DNA of 64,000 nt, from contig CM046298.1 of NCBI GenBank assembly GCA_025267735.1, forward strand, positions 29,147,866 through 29,211,865. The letters run 5' to 3'. The notes below the pieces were generated by a model. It made no database searches, was not told where the DNA came from, and worked only from the letters and a program-made list of their open reading frames with translations. This document shows positions 46,741 to 60,700 of this stretch, piece by piece. Positions within the stretch are counted from its first letter, which is position 1; each line of letters begins with the position of its first letter. The translations under genes and the position numbers were made by a program. This DNA comes from Mactra quadrangularis. Its lineage: Eukaryota; Mollusca; Bivalvia; Venerida; Mactridae.

Positions 46741-47640
46741 TCTCTATATGTACTATATGTACATGCACGTAGCAAAAAAATAGGTAAACAATGGTGACCT
46801 ACTTCCGGTTTCTGGCTCGGGTCCAACCCAGAACGCCGACCCGGCGACCTGGGTGTCGAACCGACCCGGCTAGGACCGGTTTTGGGGCGAGTTACGTGCC
46901 CTTGTCTCCGCTCCGTAGACTCTCTATATGTACTATATGTACATGTACGTAGCAAAAAATAGGTAAACAATGGTGACCTAGTTCCGGTTTCTGGCTCGGG
47001 TCCAACCCAGAACGCCGACCCGGCGACCTGAGTGCCGAACCGACCCGGCTAGGACCGGTTTTGGGGCGAGTTACGTGCCCTTGTCTCCGCTCCGTAGACT
47101 CTCTATATGTACTATATGTACATGTACGTAGCAAAAAAATAGGTAAACAATGGTGACCTACTTCCGGTTTCTGGCTCGGGTCCAACCCAGAACGCCGACC
47201 CGGCGACCTGGGTGTCGAACCGACCCGGCTAGGACCGGTTTTGGGGCGAGTTACGTGCCCTTGTCTCCGCTCCGTAGACTCTCTATATGTACTATATGTA
47301 CATGCACGTAGCAAAAAAATAGGTAAACAATGGTGACCTTCTTCCGGTTTCTGGCTCGGGTCCAACCCAGAACGCCGACCCGGCGACCTGGGTGTCGAAC
47401 CGACCCGGCTAGGACCGGTTTTGGGGCGAGTTACGTGCCCTTGTCTCCGCTCCGTAGACTCTCTATATGTACTATATGTACATGTACGTAGCAAAAAAAT
47501 AGGTAAACAATGGTGACCTAGTTCCGGTTTCTGGCTTGGGTCCAACCCAGAACGCCGACCCGGCGACCTGGGTGTCGAACCGACCCGGCTAGGACCGGTT
47601 TTGGGGCGAGTTACGTGCCCTTGTCTCCGCTCCGTAGACT

Positions 47641-48186
47641 CTCTATATGTACTATATGTACATGCACGTAGCAAAAAAATAGGTAAACAATGGTGACCTA
47701 GTTCCGGTTTCTGGCTCGGACCCAAACCAGAACGCCGACCCGGCGACCTGGGTGTCGAACCGACCCGGCTAGGACCGGTTTTGGGGCGAGTTACGTGCCC
47801 TTGTCTCCGCTCTGTAGACTCTCTATATGTACAATATGTACTTGCACGTAGCAAAAAAATAGGTAAACAATGGTGACCTAGTTCCGGTTTCTGGCTCGGA
47901 CCCAACCCAGAACGCCGACCCGGCGACCTGGGTGTCGAACCGACCCGGCTAGGACCGGTTTTGGGGCGAGTTACGTGCCCTTGTCTCCGCTCCGTAGACT
48001 CTCTATATGTACTATATGTACATGCACGTAGCAAAAAAATAGGTAAACAATGGTGACCTAGTTCCGGTTTCTGGCTCGGACCCAACCCAGAACGCCGACC
48101 CGGCGACCTGGGTGTCGAACCGACCCGGCTAGGACCGGTTTTGGGGCGAGTTACGTGCCCTTGTCTCCGCTCCGTAGACTCTCTAT
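47641..48186. repeat. 180-bp satellite, subfamily 2, left of the insertion
   Basis: Three units carry CTCGGACCCAA and TGACCTAGTTCC, the subfamily-2 diagnostics. The array stops at CTCTCTAT (48179-48186), the left copy of the target duplication, and resumes in register at 49749. Confidence 0.95.
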
Positions 48187-49756
48187 TAGAGGTGAAACGA
48201 TTCAAAAATTTTCGATTCGATTCGATTTCGATTTTTCATCAAACGATTCAATTTTTCGATTCAATTCGATTTTCTACTGGAATTATATAGGACATAACAA
48301 AAAATAAATTATAAAAAGAATTAAGAAAGAGATACAACCCAAAGACAATAGAACATATATATATATATTTAAGAACACTGCATTTTTATCTGAGAGACCT
48401 CCCTCCCGGAAGACGAAAAATTCTAATTATAATTCTTTAATAATACCCATTTTACAGGTATTAGTGCTTGAATAGTTTAAAATATTTTACTGCATTTTAG
48501 CATATATAAATGACAAATCGTATTATTTCCAACTTTTTAATGAAAAGTAATGCCCATGGACAAATTGTTTATTTCTCCGTACCTACATGTACGTACAAAC
48601 AGTATATGACTCACGTCATTATCAAAGTAAAATTATTCATCAGTGCATCAATGCCATAATTGATGACTAGTTAAGGTTACGCGTAGACAATAAAAAATTG
48701 CAAGCATTCAGCAAATGTACATCACTATGACCAGCTTAATTTAGTTTGTTTCAAAATATTTTCTTTTTGCTCTGGCATGATTTAAAATAATTTTCATCAC
48801 ATTATATACGTTAAATTAATTTTTATCAACTCTAGGTCTATATGTATATCTTTCTTACACTAATGTTTATTTCAAAATAAAATTATTTTTGGGCTTAAAT
48901 GAACGTATTAGTGAAAATATACAATTATCTTCGGACATTTCATAGAATTCATTTCCAATTTATAGTAAATAAAATCTAACCAACCACGTTTTGCCCGATT
49001 TTAACAGTTAAGAAAAACAAATTACTAAATTTCTTTATCATGCTTGATTTAATTTTGTATCGTACTGAACGAAATCGCTTCAACCATTTCGGCGTTATGT
49101 CATTCATTTTCGCGACCCACGCTAGATAGCAATTTCATATGAATCATCTTTTGTGATTAAAAAACTTATTGTTTTCAATGTTTTCATCTTGATTTAACAA
49201 ATGATGCTTCAGGAAACGACGATGTGAAAAATTTAATTTGTTTTTCTTACAAAAAATCCCCCAATATTGCCGATCGTGTAAAACTAAATCGACTGGTTAT
49301 ATCTTGATGGCCCCTTTATCACTATATTCTATCTAAGTACCAGTCTTAGGTATATATGAATGATATCAAGCGTGTTAACTAACTCAACAACTCCATTGTC
49401 GATTTTCTGTCAGCGAGTTAATCTCCTAGCGTGTGACCGACAATAAGGTTTAATTGACATGTACGCGTAATTAACTTGTATAATTGCAGCAGGCAGTCTC
49501 ACTTTTTACAACTCTTATCTGGATTAACAATCGTCGGTCAATAAGGGAACACTATTTTAGTTTACTATAAAAATGCTTATTTTAACCTAAAAGGGTCGTT
49601 TCATTCAACTCACAAAACTACTGAAAAAGACAGTATTTAAAAAAAGAATCGAATCGAAACTGCCTCTTCCGAATCGAATCGAACCGAACCGAATCGAGCG
49701 TTAAAAATCGCGATTCTTTGTGAACCGCGATTAATCGTTTCACCTCTACTCTCTAT
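48179..49756. mobile_element. Non-autonomous hAT-type transposon in the satellite
   Basis: The element spans 48187-49748 (1562 bp). Its ends are perfect 16-bp inverted repeats, TAGAGGTGAAACGATT. It is flanked by an exact 8-bp duplication of satellite sequence, CTCTCTAT (48179-48186 and 49749-49756). Removing the element and one copy restores a normal satellite unit. Both subterminal regions are rich in ATTCGAT/ATCGAAT motifs, as in transposase-binding regions of hAT elements. The AT-rich interior has no long open frame, so transposase must have come from elsewhere. Confidence 0.92.
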
Positions 49757-50666
49757 ATGTACTATATGTACATGCACGTAGCAAAAAAATAGGTAAACAA
49801 TGGTGACCTAGTTCCGGTTTCTGGCTCGGACCCAACCCAGAACGCCGACCCGGCGACCTGGCTGTCGAACCGACCCGGCTAGGACCGGTTTTGGGGCGAG
49901 TTACGTGCCCTTGTCTCCGCTCCGTAGACTCTCTATATGTACTATATGTACATGCACGTAGCAAAAAAATAGGTAAACAATGGTGACCTAGTTCCGGTTT
50001 CTGGCTCGGACCCAACCCAGAACGCCGACCCGGCGACCTGGGTGTCGAACCGACCCGGCTAGGACCGATTTTGGGGCGAGTTACGTGCCCTTGTCTCCGC
50101 TCCGTAGACTATCTATATGTACTATATGTACATGCACGTAGCAAAAAAATAGGTAAACAATGGTGACCTAGTTCCGGTTTCTGGCTCGGACCCAACACAG
50201 AACGCCGACCCGGCGACCTGGGTGTCGAACCGACCCGGCTAGGACCGGTTTTGGGGCGAGTTACGTGCCCTTGTCTCCGCTCCGTAGACTCTCTATATGT
50301 ACTATATGTACATGCACGTAGCAAAAAAATAGGTAAACAATGGTGACCTAGTTCCGGTTTCTGGCTCGGACCCAACCCAGAACGCCGACCCGGCGACCTG
50401 GGTGTCGAACCGACCCGGCTAGGACCGGTTTTGGGGCGAGTTACGGGCCCTAGTCTCCGCTCCGTAGACTTTCTATACGTACCATATGTACATGCACGTA
50501 GCAAATAAATAGGTAAACAATGGTGACCTAGTTCCGGTTTCTGGCTCGGACCCAACCCAGAACTCCGACCCGACGACCTGGGTTTCGAACCGACCCGGCT
50601 AGGACCGGTTTTGGGGCGAGTTACGGGCCCTTGTCTCCGCTCCGTAGACTCTTTATATGTACTATA

Positions 50667-50760
50667 TGTACATGCACGTAGCAAAAAAATAGGTAAACAA
50701 TGGTGACCTAGTTCCGGTTTCTGGCTTGGACCCAACCCAGAACGCCGACCCGACGACCTA
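50667..50760. repeat. Short 94-bp satellite unit, 86-bp deletion
   Basis: The text runs CCGACGACCTA straight into TGTACATGCACG, skipping the second half of the unit. The junction shares the bases CTA with the lost end, suggesting deletion at a microhomology. Confidence 0.85.
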
Positions 50761-52039
50761 TGTACATGCACGTAGCAAAAAAATAGGTAAACAATGGTGA
50801 CCTAGTTCCGGTTTCTGGCTCGGACCCAACCCAGAACGCCGACCCGGCGACCTGGGTGTCGAACCGACCCGGCTAGGACCGGTTTTGGGGCGAGTTACGT
50901 GCCCTTGTCTCCGCTCCGTAGACTCCATATATGTACTATATGTACATGCACGTAGCAAAAAAATAGGTAAACAATGGTGACCTAGTTCCGGTTTCTGGCT
51001 CGGACCCAACCCAGAACGCCGACCCGACGACCTGGGTGTCGAACCGACCCGGCTAGGACCGGTTTTGGGGCGAGTTACGGGCCCTTGTCTCCGCTCCGTA
51101 GACTCTCTATATGTACTATATGTACATGCACGTAGCAAAAAAATAGGTAAACAATGGTAATCTTGTTCCGGTTTCTGGCTCGGACCCAACCCAGAACGCC
51201 GACCCGGCGACCTGGGTGTCGAACCGACCCGGCTAGGACCGGTTTTGGGGCGAGTTATGTGCCCTTGTCTCCGCTCCGTAGACTCTCTATATGTACTATA
51301 TGTACATGCACGTAGCAAAAAAATAGGTAAACAATGGTGACCTAGTTCCGGTTTCTGGCTCGGACCCAACCCAGAACGCCGACCCGGCGACCTGGGTGTC
51401 GAACCGACCCGGCTAGGACCGGTTTTGGGGCGAGTTACGTGCCCTTGTCTCCGCTCCGTAGACTCCATATATGTACTATATGTACATGCACGTAGCAAAA
51501 AAATAGGTAAACAATGGTGACCTAGTTCCGGTTTCTGGCTCGGACCCAACCCAGAACGCCGACCCGGCGACCTGGGTGTCGAACCAACCCGGCTAGGACC
51601 GGTTTTGGGGCGAGTTACGTGCCCTTGTCTCCGCTCCGTAGACTCTCTATATGTACTACATGTATATGTACATGCACGTAGCAAAAAAATAGGTAAACAA
51701 TGGTGACCTAGTTCCGGTTTCTGGCTCGGACCAAACCCAGAACGCCGACCCGGCGACCTGGGTGTCGAACCGACCCGGCTAGGACCGGTTTTGGGGCGAG
51801 TTACGTGCCCTTGTCTCCGCTCCGTAGACTCTCTATATGTACTATATGTACATGCACGTAGCAAAAAAATAGGTAAACAATGGTGACCTAGTTCCGGTTT
51901 CTGGCTCGGACCCAACCCAGAACGCCGACCCGGCGACCTGGGTGTCGAACCGACCCGGCTAGGACCGGTTTTGGGGCGAGTTACGTGCCCTTGTCTCCGC
52001 TCCGTAGACTCTCTATATGTACTATATGTACATGCACGT

Positions 52040-55000
52040 AGCAAAATAAAAAAGTTAAACAATGGTGACCTAGTTCCGGTTTCTGGCTCAGACCCAACCC
52101 AGAACGCCGACCCGGCGACCTGGGTGTCGAACCGACCCGGCTAGGACCGGTTTTGGGACGAGTTACGTGCACTTGTTTCCGCTCCGTAGACTCTCTATAT
52201 GTACTATATGTACATGCACGTAGCAAAAAAATATATAAACAATGGTGACCTAGTTCCGGTTTCTGGCTCGGACCCAACCCAGAACGCAGACCCGGCGACC
52301 TGGGTGTCGAATCGACCCGGCTAGGTCCGGTTTTGGGGCGAGTTACGTGCCCTTGTCTCCGCTCCGTAGACTCTCTATATGTACTATATGTACATGCACG
52401 TAGCAAAAAAATAGGTAAACAATTGTGACCTAGTTCCGGTTTCTGGCTCGGACCCAACCCAGAACGCCGACCCGGCGACCTGGGTGTCGAACCGACCCGG
52501 CTAGGACCGGTTTTGGGGCGAGTTACGTGCCCTTGTCTCCGCTCCGTAGACTCTCTATATGTACTATATGTACATGCACGTAGCAAAAAAATAGGTAAAC
52601 AATGGTGACCTAGTTCCGGTTTCTGGCTCGGACCCAACCCAGAACGCCGACCCGGCGACCTGGGTGTCGAACCGACCCGGCTAGGACCGGTTTTGGGGCG
52701 AGTTACGTGCCCTTGTCTCCGCTCCGTAGACTCTCTATATGTACTATATGTACATGCACGTAGCAAAAAAATAGGTAAACAATGGTGACCTAGTTCCGGT
52801 TTCTGGCTCGGACCCAACCCAGAACGCCGACCCGGCGACCTGGGTGTCGAACCGACCCGGCTAGGACCGGTTTTGGGGCGAGTTACGTGCCCTTGTCTCC
52901 GCTCCGTAGACTCTCTATATGTACTATATGTACATGCACGTAGCAAAAAAATAGGTAAACAATGGTGACCTAGTTCCGGTTTCTGGCTCGGACCCAACCC
53001 AGAACGCCGACCCGGCGACCTGGGTGTCAAACCGACCCGGCTAGGACCGGTTTTGGGGCGAGTTACGTGCCCTTGTCTCCGCTCCGTAGACTCTCTATAT
53101 GTACTATATGTACATGCTCGTAGCAAAAAATAGGTAAACAATGGTGACCTAGTTCCGGTTTCTGGCTCGGACCCAACCCAGAACGCCGACCCGGCGACCT
53201 GGGTGTCGAATCGACCTGGCTAGGACCGGTTTTGGGGTGAGTTACGTGCCCTTGTCTCCGCTCCGTAGACTCTCTATATGTACTATATGTACATGCACGT
53301 AGCAAAAAAATAGGTAAACAATGGTGACCTAGTTCCGGTTTCTAGCTCGGACCTAACCCAGAACGCCGACCCGGCGACCTGGGTGTCGAACCGACCCGGT
53401 TAGGACCGGTTTTGGGGCGAGTTACGTGCCCTTGTCTCCGCTCCGTAGACTCTCTATATGTACTATATGTACATGCACGTAGCAAAAAAATAGGTAAACA
53501 ATGGAGACCTAGTTCCGATTTCTGGCTCGGACCCAACCCAGAACGCCGACCCGGCGACCTGGGTGTCGAACCGACCCGGCTAGGACCGGTTTTGGGGCGA
53601 GTTACGTGCCCTTGTCTCCGCTCCGTAGACTCTCTATATGTACTATATGTACATGCACGTAGCAAAAAAATAGGTAAACAATGGTGACCAAGTTCCGGTT
53701 TCTGGCTCGGACCCAACCCAGAACGCCGACCCGGCGACCTGGGTGTCGAACCGACCCGGCTAGGACCGGTTTTGGGCGAGTTACGTGCCCTTGTCTCCGC
53801 TCCGTAGACTCTCTATATGTACTATATGTACATGCACGTAGCAAAAAAATAGGTAAACAATGGTGACCTAGTTCCGGTTTCTGGCTCGGACCCAACCCAG
53901 AACGCCGACCCGGCGACCTGGGTGTCGAACCGACCCGACTAGGACTGGTTTTGGGGCGAGTTACGTGCCCTTGTCTCCGCTCCGTAGACTCTCTATATGT
54001 ACTATATGTACATGCACGTAGCAAAAAAATAGGTAAACAATGGTGACCTAGTTCCGGTTTCTGGCTCGGACCCAACCCAGAACGCCGACCCGGCGACCTG
54101 GGTGTCGAACCGACCCGGCTAGGACCGGTTTTGGGGCGAGTTACGTGCCCTTGTCTCCGCTCCGTAGACTCTCTATATATACTATATGTACATGCACGTA
54201 GCAAAATAATAGGTAAACAATGGTGACCTAGTTCCGGTTTCTGGCTCGGACCCAACCCAGAACGCCGACCCGGCGACCTGGGTGTCGAACCGACCCGGCT
54301 AGGACCGGTTTTGGGGCGAGTTACGTGCCCTTGTCTCCGCTCCGTAGACTCCATATATGTACTATATGTACATGCACGTAGCAAAAAAATAGGTAAACAA
54401 TGGTGACCTAGTTCCGGTTTCTGGCTCGGACCCAACCCAGAACGCCGACCCGGGGACCTAGGTGTCGAACCGACCCGGCTAGGACCGGTTTTGGGGCGAG
54501 TTACGTGCCCTTGTCTCCGCTCCGTAGACTCTCTATATGTACTATATGTACATGCACGTAGCAAAACAATAGGTAAACAATGGTGACCTAGTTCCGGTTT
54601 CTGGCTCGGACCCAACCCAGAACGCCGACCCGGCGACCTGGGTGTCGAACCGACCCGGCTAGGACCGGTTTTGGGGCGAGTTACGTGCCCTTGTCTCCGC
54701 TCCGTAGACTCTCTATATGGACTATATGTACATGCACGTAGCAAAATAAAAAAGTTAAACAATTGTGACCTAGTTCCGGTTTCTGGCTCGGACCCAACCC
54801 AGAACGCCGACCCGGCGACCTGGGTGTCGAACCGACCCGGCTAGGACCGGTTTTGGGGCGAGTTACGTGCCCTTGTCTCCGCTCCGTAGACTCTCAATAT
54901 GTACTATATGTACATGCACGTAGCAAAAAAATAGGTAAACAATGGTGACCTAGTTCCGGTTTCTGGCTCGGACCCAACCCAGAACGCCGACCCGGCGACC

Positions 55001-57400
55001 TGGGTGTCGAACCGACCCGGCTAGGACCGGTTTTGGGGCGAGTTACGTGCCCTTGTCTCCGCTCCGTAGACTCTCTATATGTACTATATGTACATGCACG
55101 TAGCAAAAAAATAGGTAAACAATGGTGACCTAGTTCCGGTTTCTGGCTCGGACCCAACCCAGAACGCCGACCCGGCGACCTGGGTGTCGAACCGACCCGG
55201 CTAGGACCGGTTTTGGGGCGAGTTACGTGCCCTTGTCTCCGCTCCGTAGACTCTCTATATGTACTATATGTACATGCACGTAGCAAAAAAATAGGTAAAC
55301 AATGGTGACCTAGTTCCGGTTTCTGGCTCGGACCCAACCCAGAACGCCGACCCGGCGACCTGGGTGTCGAACCGACCCGGCTAGGACCGGTTTTGGGGCG
55401 AGTTACGTGCCCTTGTCTCCGCTCCGTAGACTCTCTATATGTACTATATGTACATGCTCGTAGCAAAAAAATAGGTAAACAATGGTGACCTAGTTCCGGT
55501 TTCTGGCTCGGACCCAACCCAGAACGCCGACCCGGCGACCTGGGTGTCGAATCGACCTGGCTAGGACCGGTTTTGGGGTGAGTTACGTGCCCTTGTCTCC
55601 GCTCCGTAGACTCTCTATATGTACTATATGTACATGCACGTAGCAAAAAAATAGGTAAACAATGGTGACCTAGTTCCGGTTTCTGGCTCGGACCCAACCC
55701 AGAACGCCGACCCGGCGACCTGGGTGTCGTACCGACCCGGCTAGGACCGGTTTTGGGGCGAGTTACGTGCCCTTGTCTCCGCTCCGTAGACTCTCTATAT
55801 GTACTATATGTACATGCACGTAGCAAAAAAATAGGTAAACAATGGAGACCTAGTTCCGATTTCTGGCTCGGACCCAACCCAGAACGCCGACCCGGCGACC
55901 TGGGTGTCGAACCGACCCGGCTAGGACCGGTTTTGGGGCGAGTTACGTGCCCTTCTCTCCGCTCCGTAGACTCTCTATATGTACTATATGTACATGCACG
56001 TAGCAAAAAAATAGGTAAACAATGGTGACCAAGTTCCGGTTTCTGGCTCGGACCCAACCCAGAACGCCGACCCGGCGACCTGGGTGTCGAACCGACCCGG
56101 CTAGGACCGGTTTTGGGGCGAGTTACGTGCCCTTGTCTCCGCTCCGTAGACTCTCTATATGTACTATATGTACATGCACGTAGCAAAAAAATAGGTAAAC
56201 AATGGAGACCTAGTTCCGATTTCTGGCTCGGACCCAACCCAGAACGCCGACCCGGCGACCTGGGTGTCGAACCGACCCGGCTAGGACCGGTTTTGGGCGA
56301 GTTACGTGCCCTTGTCTCCGCTCCGTAGACTCTCTATATGTACTATATGTACATGCACGTAGCAAAAAAATAGGTAAACAATGGTGACCTAGTTCCGGTT
56401 TCTGGCTCGGACCCAACCCAGAACGCCGACCCGGCGACCTGGGTGTCGAACCGACCCGGCTAGGACCGGTTTTGGGGCGAGTTACGTGCCCTTGTCTCCG
56501 CTCCGTAGACTCTCTATATGGACTATATGTACATGCACGTAGCAAAATAAAAAAGTTAAACAATTGTGACCTAGTTCCGGTTTCTGGCTCGGACCCAACC
56601 CAGAACGCCGACCCGGCGACCTGGGTGTCGAACCGACCCGGCTAGGACCGGTTTTGGGGCGAGTTACGTGCCCTTGTCTCCGCTCCGTAGACTCTCAATA
56701 TGTACTATATGTACATGCACGTAGCAAAAAAATAGGTAAACAATGGTGACCTAGTTCCGGTTTCTGGCTCGGACCCAACCCAGAACGCCGACCCGGCGAC
56801 CTGGGTGTCGAACCGACCCGGCTAGGACCGGTTTTGGGGCGAGTTACGTGCCCTTGTCTCCGCTCCGTAGACTCTCTATATGTACTATATGTACATGCAC
56901 GTAGCAAAAAAATAGGTAAACAATGGTGACCTAGTTCCGGTTTCTGGCTCGGACCCAACCCAGAACGCCGACCCGGCGACCTGGGTGTCGAACCAACCCG
57001 GCTAGGACCGGTTTTGGGGCGAGTTACGTGCCCTTGTCTCCGCTCCGTAGACTCTCTATATGTACTATATGTACATGCACGTAGCAAAAAAATAGGTAAA
57101 CAATGGTGACCTAGTTCCGGTTTCTGGCTCGGACCCAACCCAGAACGCCGACCCGGCGACCTGGGTGTCGAACCGACCCGGCTAGGACCGGTTTTGGGGC
57201 GAGTTACGTGCCCTTGTCTCCGCTCCGTAGACTCTCTATATGTACTATATGTACATGCTCGTAGCAAAAAAATAGGTAAACAATGGTGACCTAGTTCCGG
57301 TTTCTGGCTCGGACCCAACCCAGAACGCCGACCCGGCGACCTGGGTGTCGAATCGACCTGGCTAGGACCGGTTTTGGGGTGAGTTACGTGCCCTTGTCTC
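52040..57400. repeat. Higher-order repeats of 10 and 13 units
   Basis: ACATGCTCGTAGC recurs at about 53113, 55453 and 57253; GGGGTGAGTTACG at about 53234, 55574 and 57375; CTCTCAATATG at about 54892 and 56693; TATATGGACTATATG at about 54714 and 56515. The distances are 2340 (13 units) and 1800 (10 units). Confidence 0.85.
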
Positions 57401-57779
57401 CGCTCCGTAGACTCTCTATATGTACTATATGTACATGCACGTAGCAATAAAATAGGTAAACAATGGTGACCTAGTTCCGGTTTCTGGCTCGGACCCAACC
57501 CAGAACGCCGACCCGGCGACCTGGGTGTCGAACCGACCCGGCTAGGACCGGTTTTGGGGCGAGTTACGTGCCCTTGTCTCCGCTCCGTAGACTCTCTATA
57601 TGTACTATATGTACATGCACGTAGCAAAAAAATAGGTAAACAATGGTGGCCTAGTTCCGGTTTCTGGCTCGGACCCAACCCAGAACGCCGACCCGGCGAC
57701 CTGGGTGTCGAACCGACCCGGCTAGGACCGGTTTTGGGGCGAGTTACGTGCCCTTGTCTCCGCTCCGTAGACTCTCTAT

Positions 57780-60700
57780 ATGTACTACATGTACATGCAC
57801 GTAGCAAAAAAATAGGTAAACAATGGTGACCTAGTTCCGGTTTCTGGCTCGGACCCGAACCCAGAACGCCGACACGGCTGCCTGGGTGTCGAACCGACCC
57901 GGCTAGGACCGGTTTTGGGGCGAGTTACGTGCCTTTGTCTCCGCTCCGTAGACTCTCTATATGTACTATATGTACATGCACGTAGCAAAAAAATAGGTAA
58001 ACAATGGTGACCTAGTTCCGGTTTCTGGCTTGGACCCAACCCAGAACGCCGACCCGGCGACCTGGGTGTCGAACCGACCCGGCTAGGACCGGTTTTGGGG
58101 CGAGTTACGTGCCCTTGTCTCCGCTCCGTACACTCTCTATTATGTACTATATGTACATGCACGTAGCAAAAAAATAGGTAAACAATGGTGACCTAGTTCC
58201 GGTTTCTGGCTCGGACCCAACCAAGAACGCCGACCCGGCGACCTGGGTGTCGAACCGACCCGGCTAGGACCGGTTTTGGGGCGAGTTACGTGCCCTTGTC
58301 TCCGCTCCGTAGACTCTCTATATGTACTATATGTACATGCACGTAGCAAATAAATAGGTAAACAATGGTGACCTAGTTCCGGTTTCTGGCTCGGACCCAA
58401 CCCAGAACGCCGACCCGGCGACCTGGGTGTCGAACCGACCCGGCTAGGACCGGTTTTGGGGCAAGTTACGTGCCCTTGTCTCCGCTCCGTAGACTCTCTA
58501 TATGTACTATATGTACATGCACGTAGCAAAAAAATAGGTAAACAATGGTGACCTAGTTCCGGTTTCTGGCTCGGACCCAACCCAGAACGCCGACCCGGCG
58601 ACCTGGGTGTCGAACCGACCCGGCTAGGACCGGTTTTGGGGCGAGTTACGTGCCCTTGTCTCCGCTCCGTAGACTCTCTATATGTACTATATGTACATGC
58701 ACGTAGCAAAAAAATAGGTAAACAATGGTGACCTAGTTCCGGTTTCTGGCTCGGACCCAACCCAGAACGCCGACCCGGCGACCTGGGTGTCGAACCGACC
58801 CGGCTAGGACCGGTTTTGGGGCGAGTTACGTGCCCTTGTCTCCGCTCCGTAGACTCTCTATATGTACTATATGTACATGCACGTAGCAAAAAAATAGGTA
58901 AACAATGGTGACCTAGTTCCGGTTTCTGGCTCGGACCCAACCCAGAACGCCGACCCGGCCACCTGGGTGTCGAACCGACCCGGCTAGGACCGGTTTTGGG
59001 GCGAGTTACGTGCCCTTGTCTCCGCTCCGTAGACTCTCTATATGTACTATATGTACATGCACGTAGCAAAAAAATAGGTAAACAATGGTGACCTAGTTCC
59101 GGTTTCTGGCTCGGACCCAACCCAGAACGCCGACCCGGCGACCTGGGTGTCGAACCGACCCGGCTAGGAAAGGTTTTGGGGCGAGTTAGGAGCCCTTGTC
59201 TCCGCTCCGTAGACTCTCTATATGTACTATATGTACATGCACGTAGCAAAAAAATAGGTAAACAATGGTGGCCTAGTTCCGGTTTCTGGCTCGGACCCAA
59301 CCCAGAACGCCGACCCGGCGACCTGGGTGTCGAACCGACCCGGCTAGGACCGGTTTTGGGGCGAGTTACGTGCCCTTGTCTCCGCTCCGTAGACTCTCTA
59401 TATGTACTACATGTACATGCACGTAGCAAAAAAATAGGTAAACAATGGTGACCTAGTTCCGGTTTCTGGCTCGGACCCGAACCCAGAACGCCGACACGGC
59501 AACCTGGGTGTCGAACCGACCCGGCTAGGACCGGTTTTGGGGCGAGTTACGTGCCCTTGTCTCCGCTCCGTAGACTCTCTATATGTACTATATGTACATG
59601 CACGTAGCAAAAAAATAGGTAAACAATGGTGACCTAGTTCCGGTTTCTGGCTCGGACCCAACCCAGAACGCCGACCCGGCGACCTGGGTGTCGAACCGAC
59701 CCGGCTAGGAGCGGTTTTGGGGCGAGTTACGTGCCCTTGTCTCCGCTCCGTAGACTCGCTATTATGTACTATATGTACATGCACGTAGCAAAAAAATAGG
59801 TAAACAATGGTGACCTAGTTCCGGTTTCTGGCTCGGACCCAACCCAGAACGCCGACCCGGCGACCTGGGTGTCGAACCGACCCGGCTAGGACCGGTTTTG
59901 GGGCGAGTTACGTGCCCTTGTCTCCGCTCCGTAGACTCTCGATATGTACTATATGTACATGCACGTAGCAAAAAAATAGGTAAACAATGGTGACCTAGTT
60001 CCGGTTTCTGGCTCGGACCCAACCCAGAACGCCGACCCGGCGACCTGGGTGTCGAACCGACCCGGCTAGGACCGGTTTTGGGGCGAGTTACGTGCCCTTG
60101 TCTCCGCTCCGTAGACTCTCTATATGTACTATATGTACATGCACGTAGCAAAAAAATAGGTAAACAATGGTGACCTAGTTCCGGTTTCTGGCTCGGACCC
60201 AACTCAGAACGCCGACCCGGCGACCTGGGTGTCGAACCGACCCGGCTAGGACCGGTTTTGGGGCGAGTTACGTGCCCTTGTCTCCGCTCCGTAGACTCTC
60301 TATATGTACTATATGTACATGCACGTAGCAAAAAAATAGGTATACAATGGTGACCTAGTTCCGGTTTCTGGCTCGGTCCCAACCCAGAACGCCGACCCGG
60401 CGACATGGGTGTCGAACCGACCCGGCTAGGACCGGTTTTGGGGCGAGTTACGTGCCCTTGTCTCCGCTCCGTAGACTCTCTATATGTACTATATGTACAT
60501 GCACGTAGCAAAAAAATAGGTAAACAATGGTGACCTAGTTCCGGTTTCTGGCTCGGACCCAACACAGAACGCCGACCCGGCGACCTGGGTGTCGAACCGA
60601 CCCGGCTAGGACCGGTTTTGGGGCGAGTTACGTGCCCTTGTCTCCGCTCCGTAGACTCTCTATTTGTTCTATATGTACATGCACGTAGCAAAAAAATAGG

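Larger units (their letters stand above)
29091..47640. repeat. 180-bp satellite array, subfamily 1
   Basis: About 103 head-to-tail units of 180 bp. Each has the order TCTCCGCTCCGTAGACTC, TATATGTACTATATGTACATG, GCAAAAAAATAGG, TTCCGGTTTCTGGC, a GC-rich block GCCGACCCGGCGACCTGGG and ACCGGTTTTGGGGCGAG. The diagnostic of subfamily 1 is CTCGGGTCCAACC. Units differ at TGTACATG(T/C)ACG, and in places alternate T and C, giving a 360-bp dimer. Unit GC is about 54% with about 15 CpG. One-base indels (for example near 33563, 33640, 35358, 37420) shift the reading register. No protein is inferred from the open frames. Confidence 0.95.

Noticed and set aside
29004..46970. Very long minus-strand open frames (up to 1165 codons) with a 60-residue repeat
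   Set aside because: They follow directly from a 180-bp unit with one stop-free frame. Frames are broken by scattered one-base indels and occasional nonsense changes, start at arbitrary methionines, and have no signal or domain.
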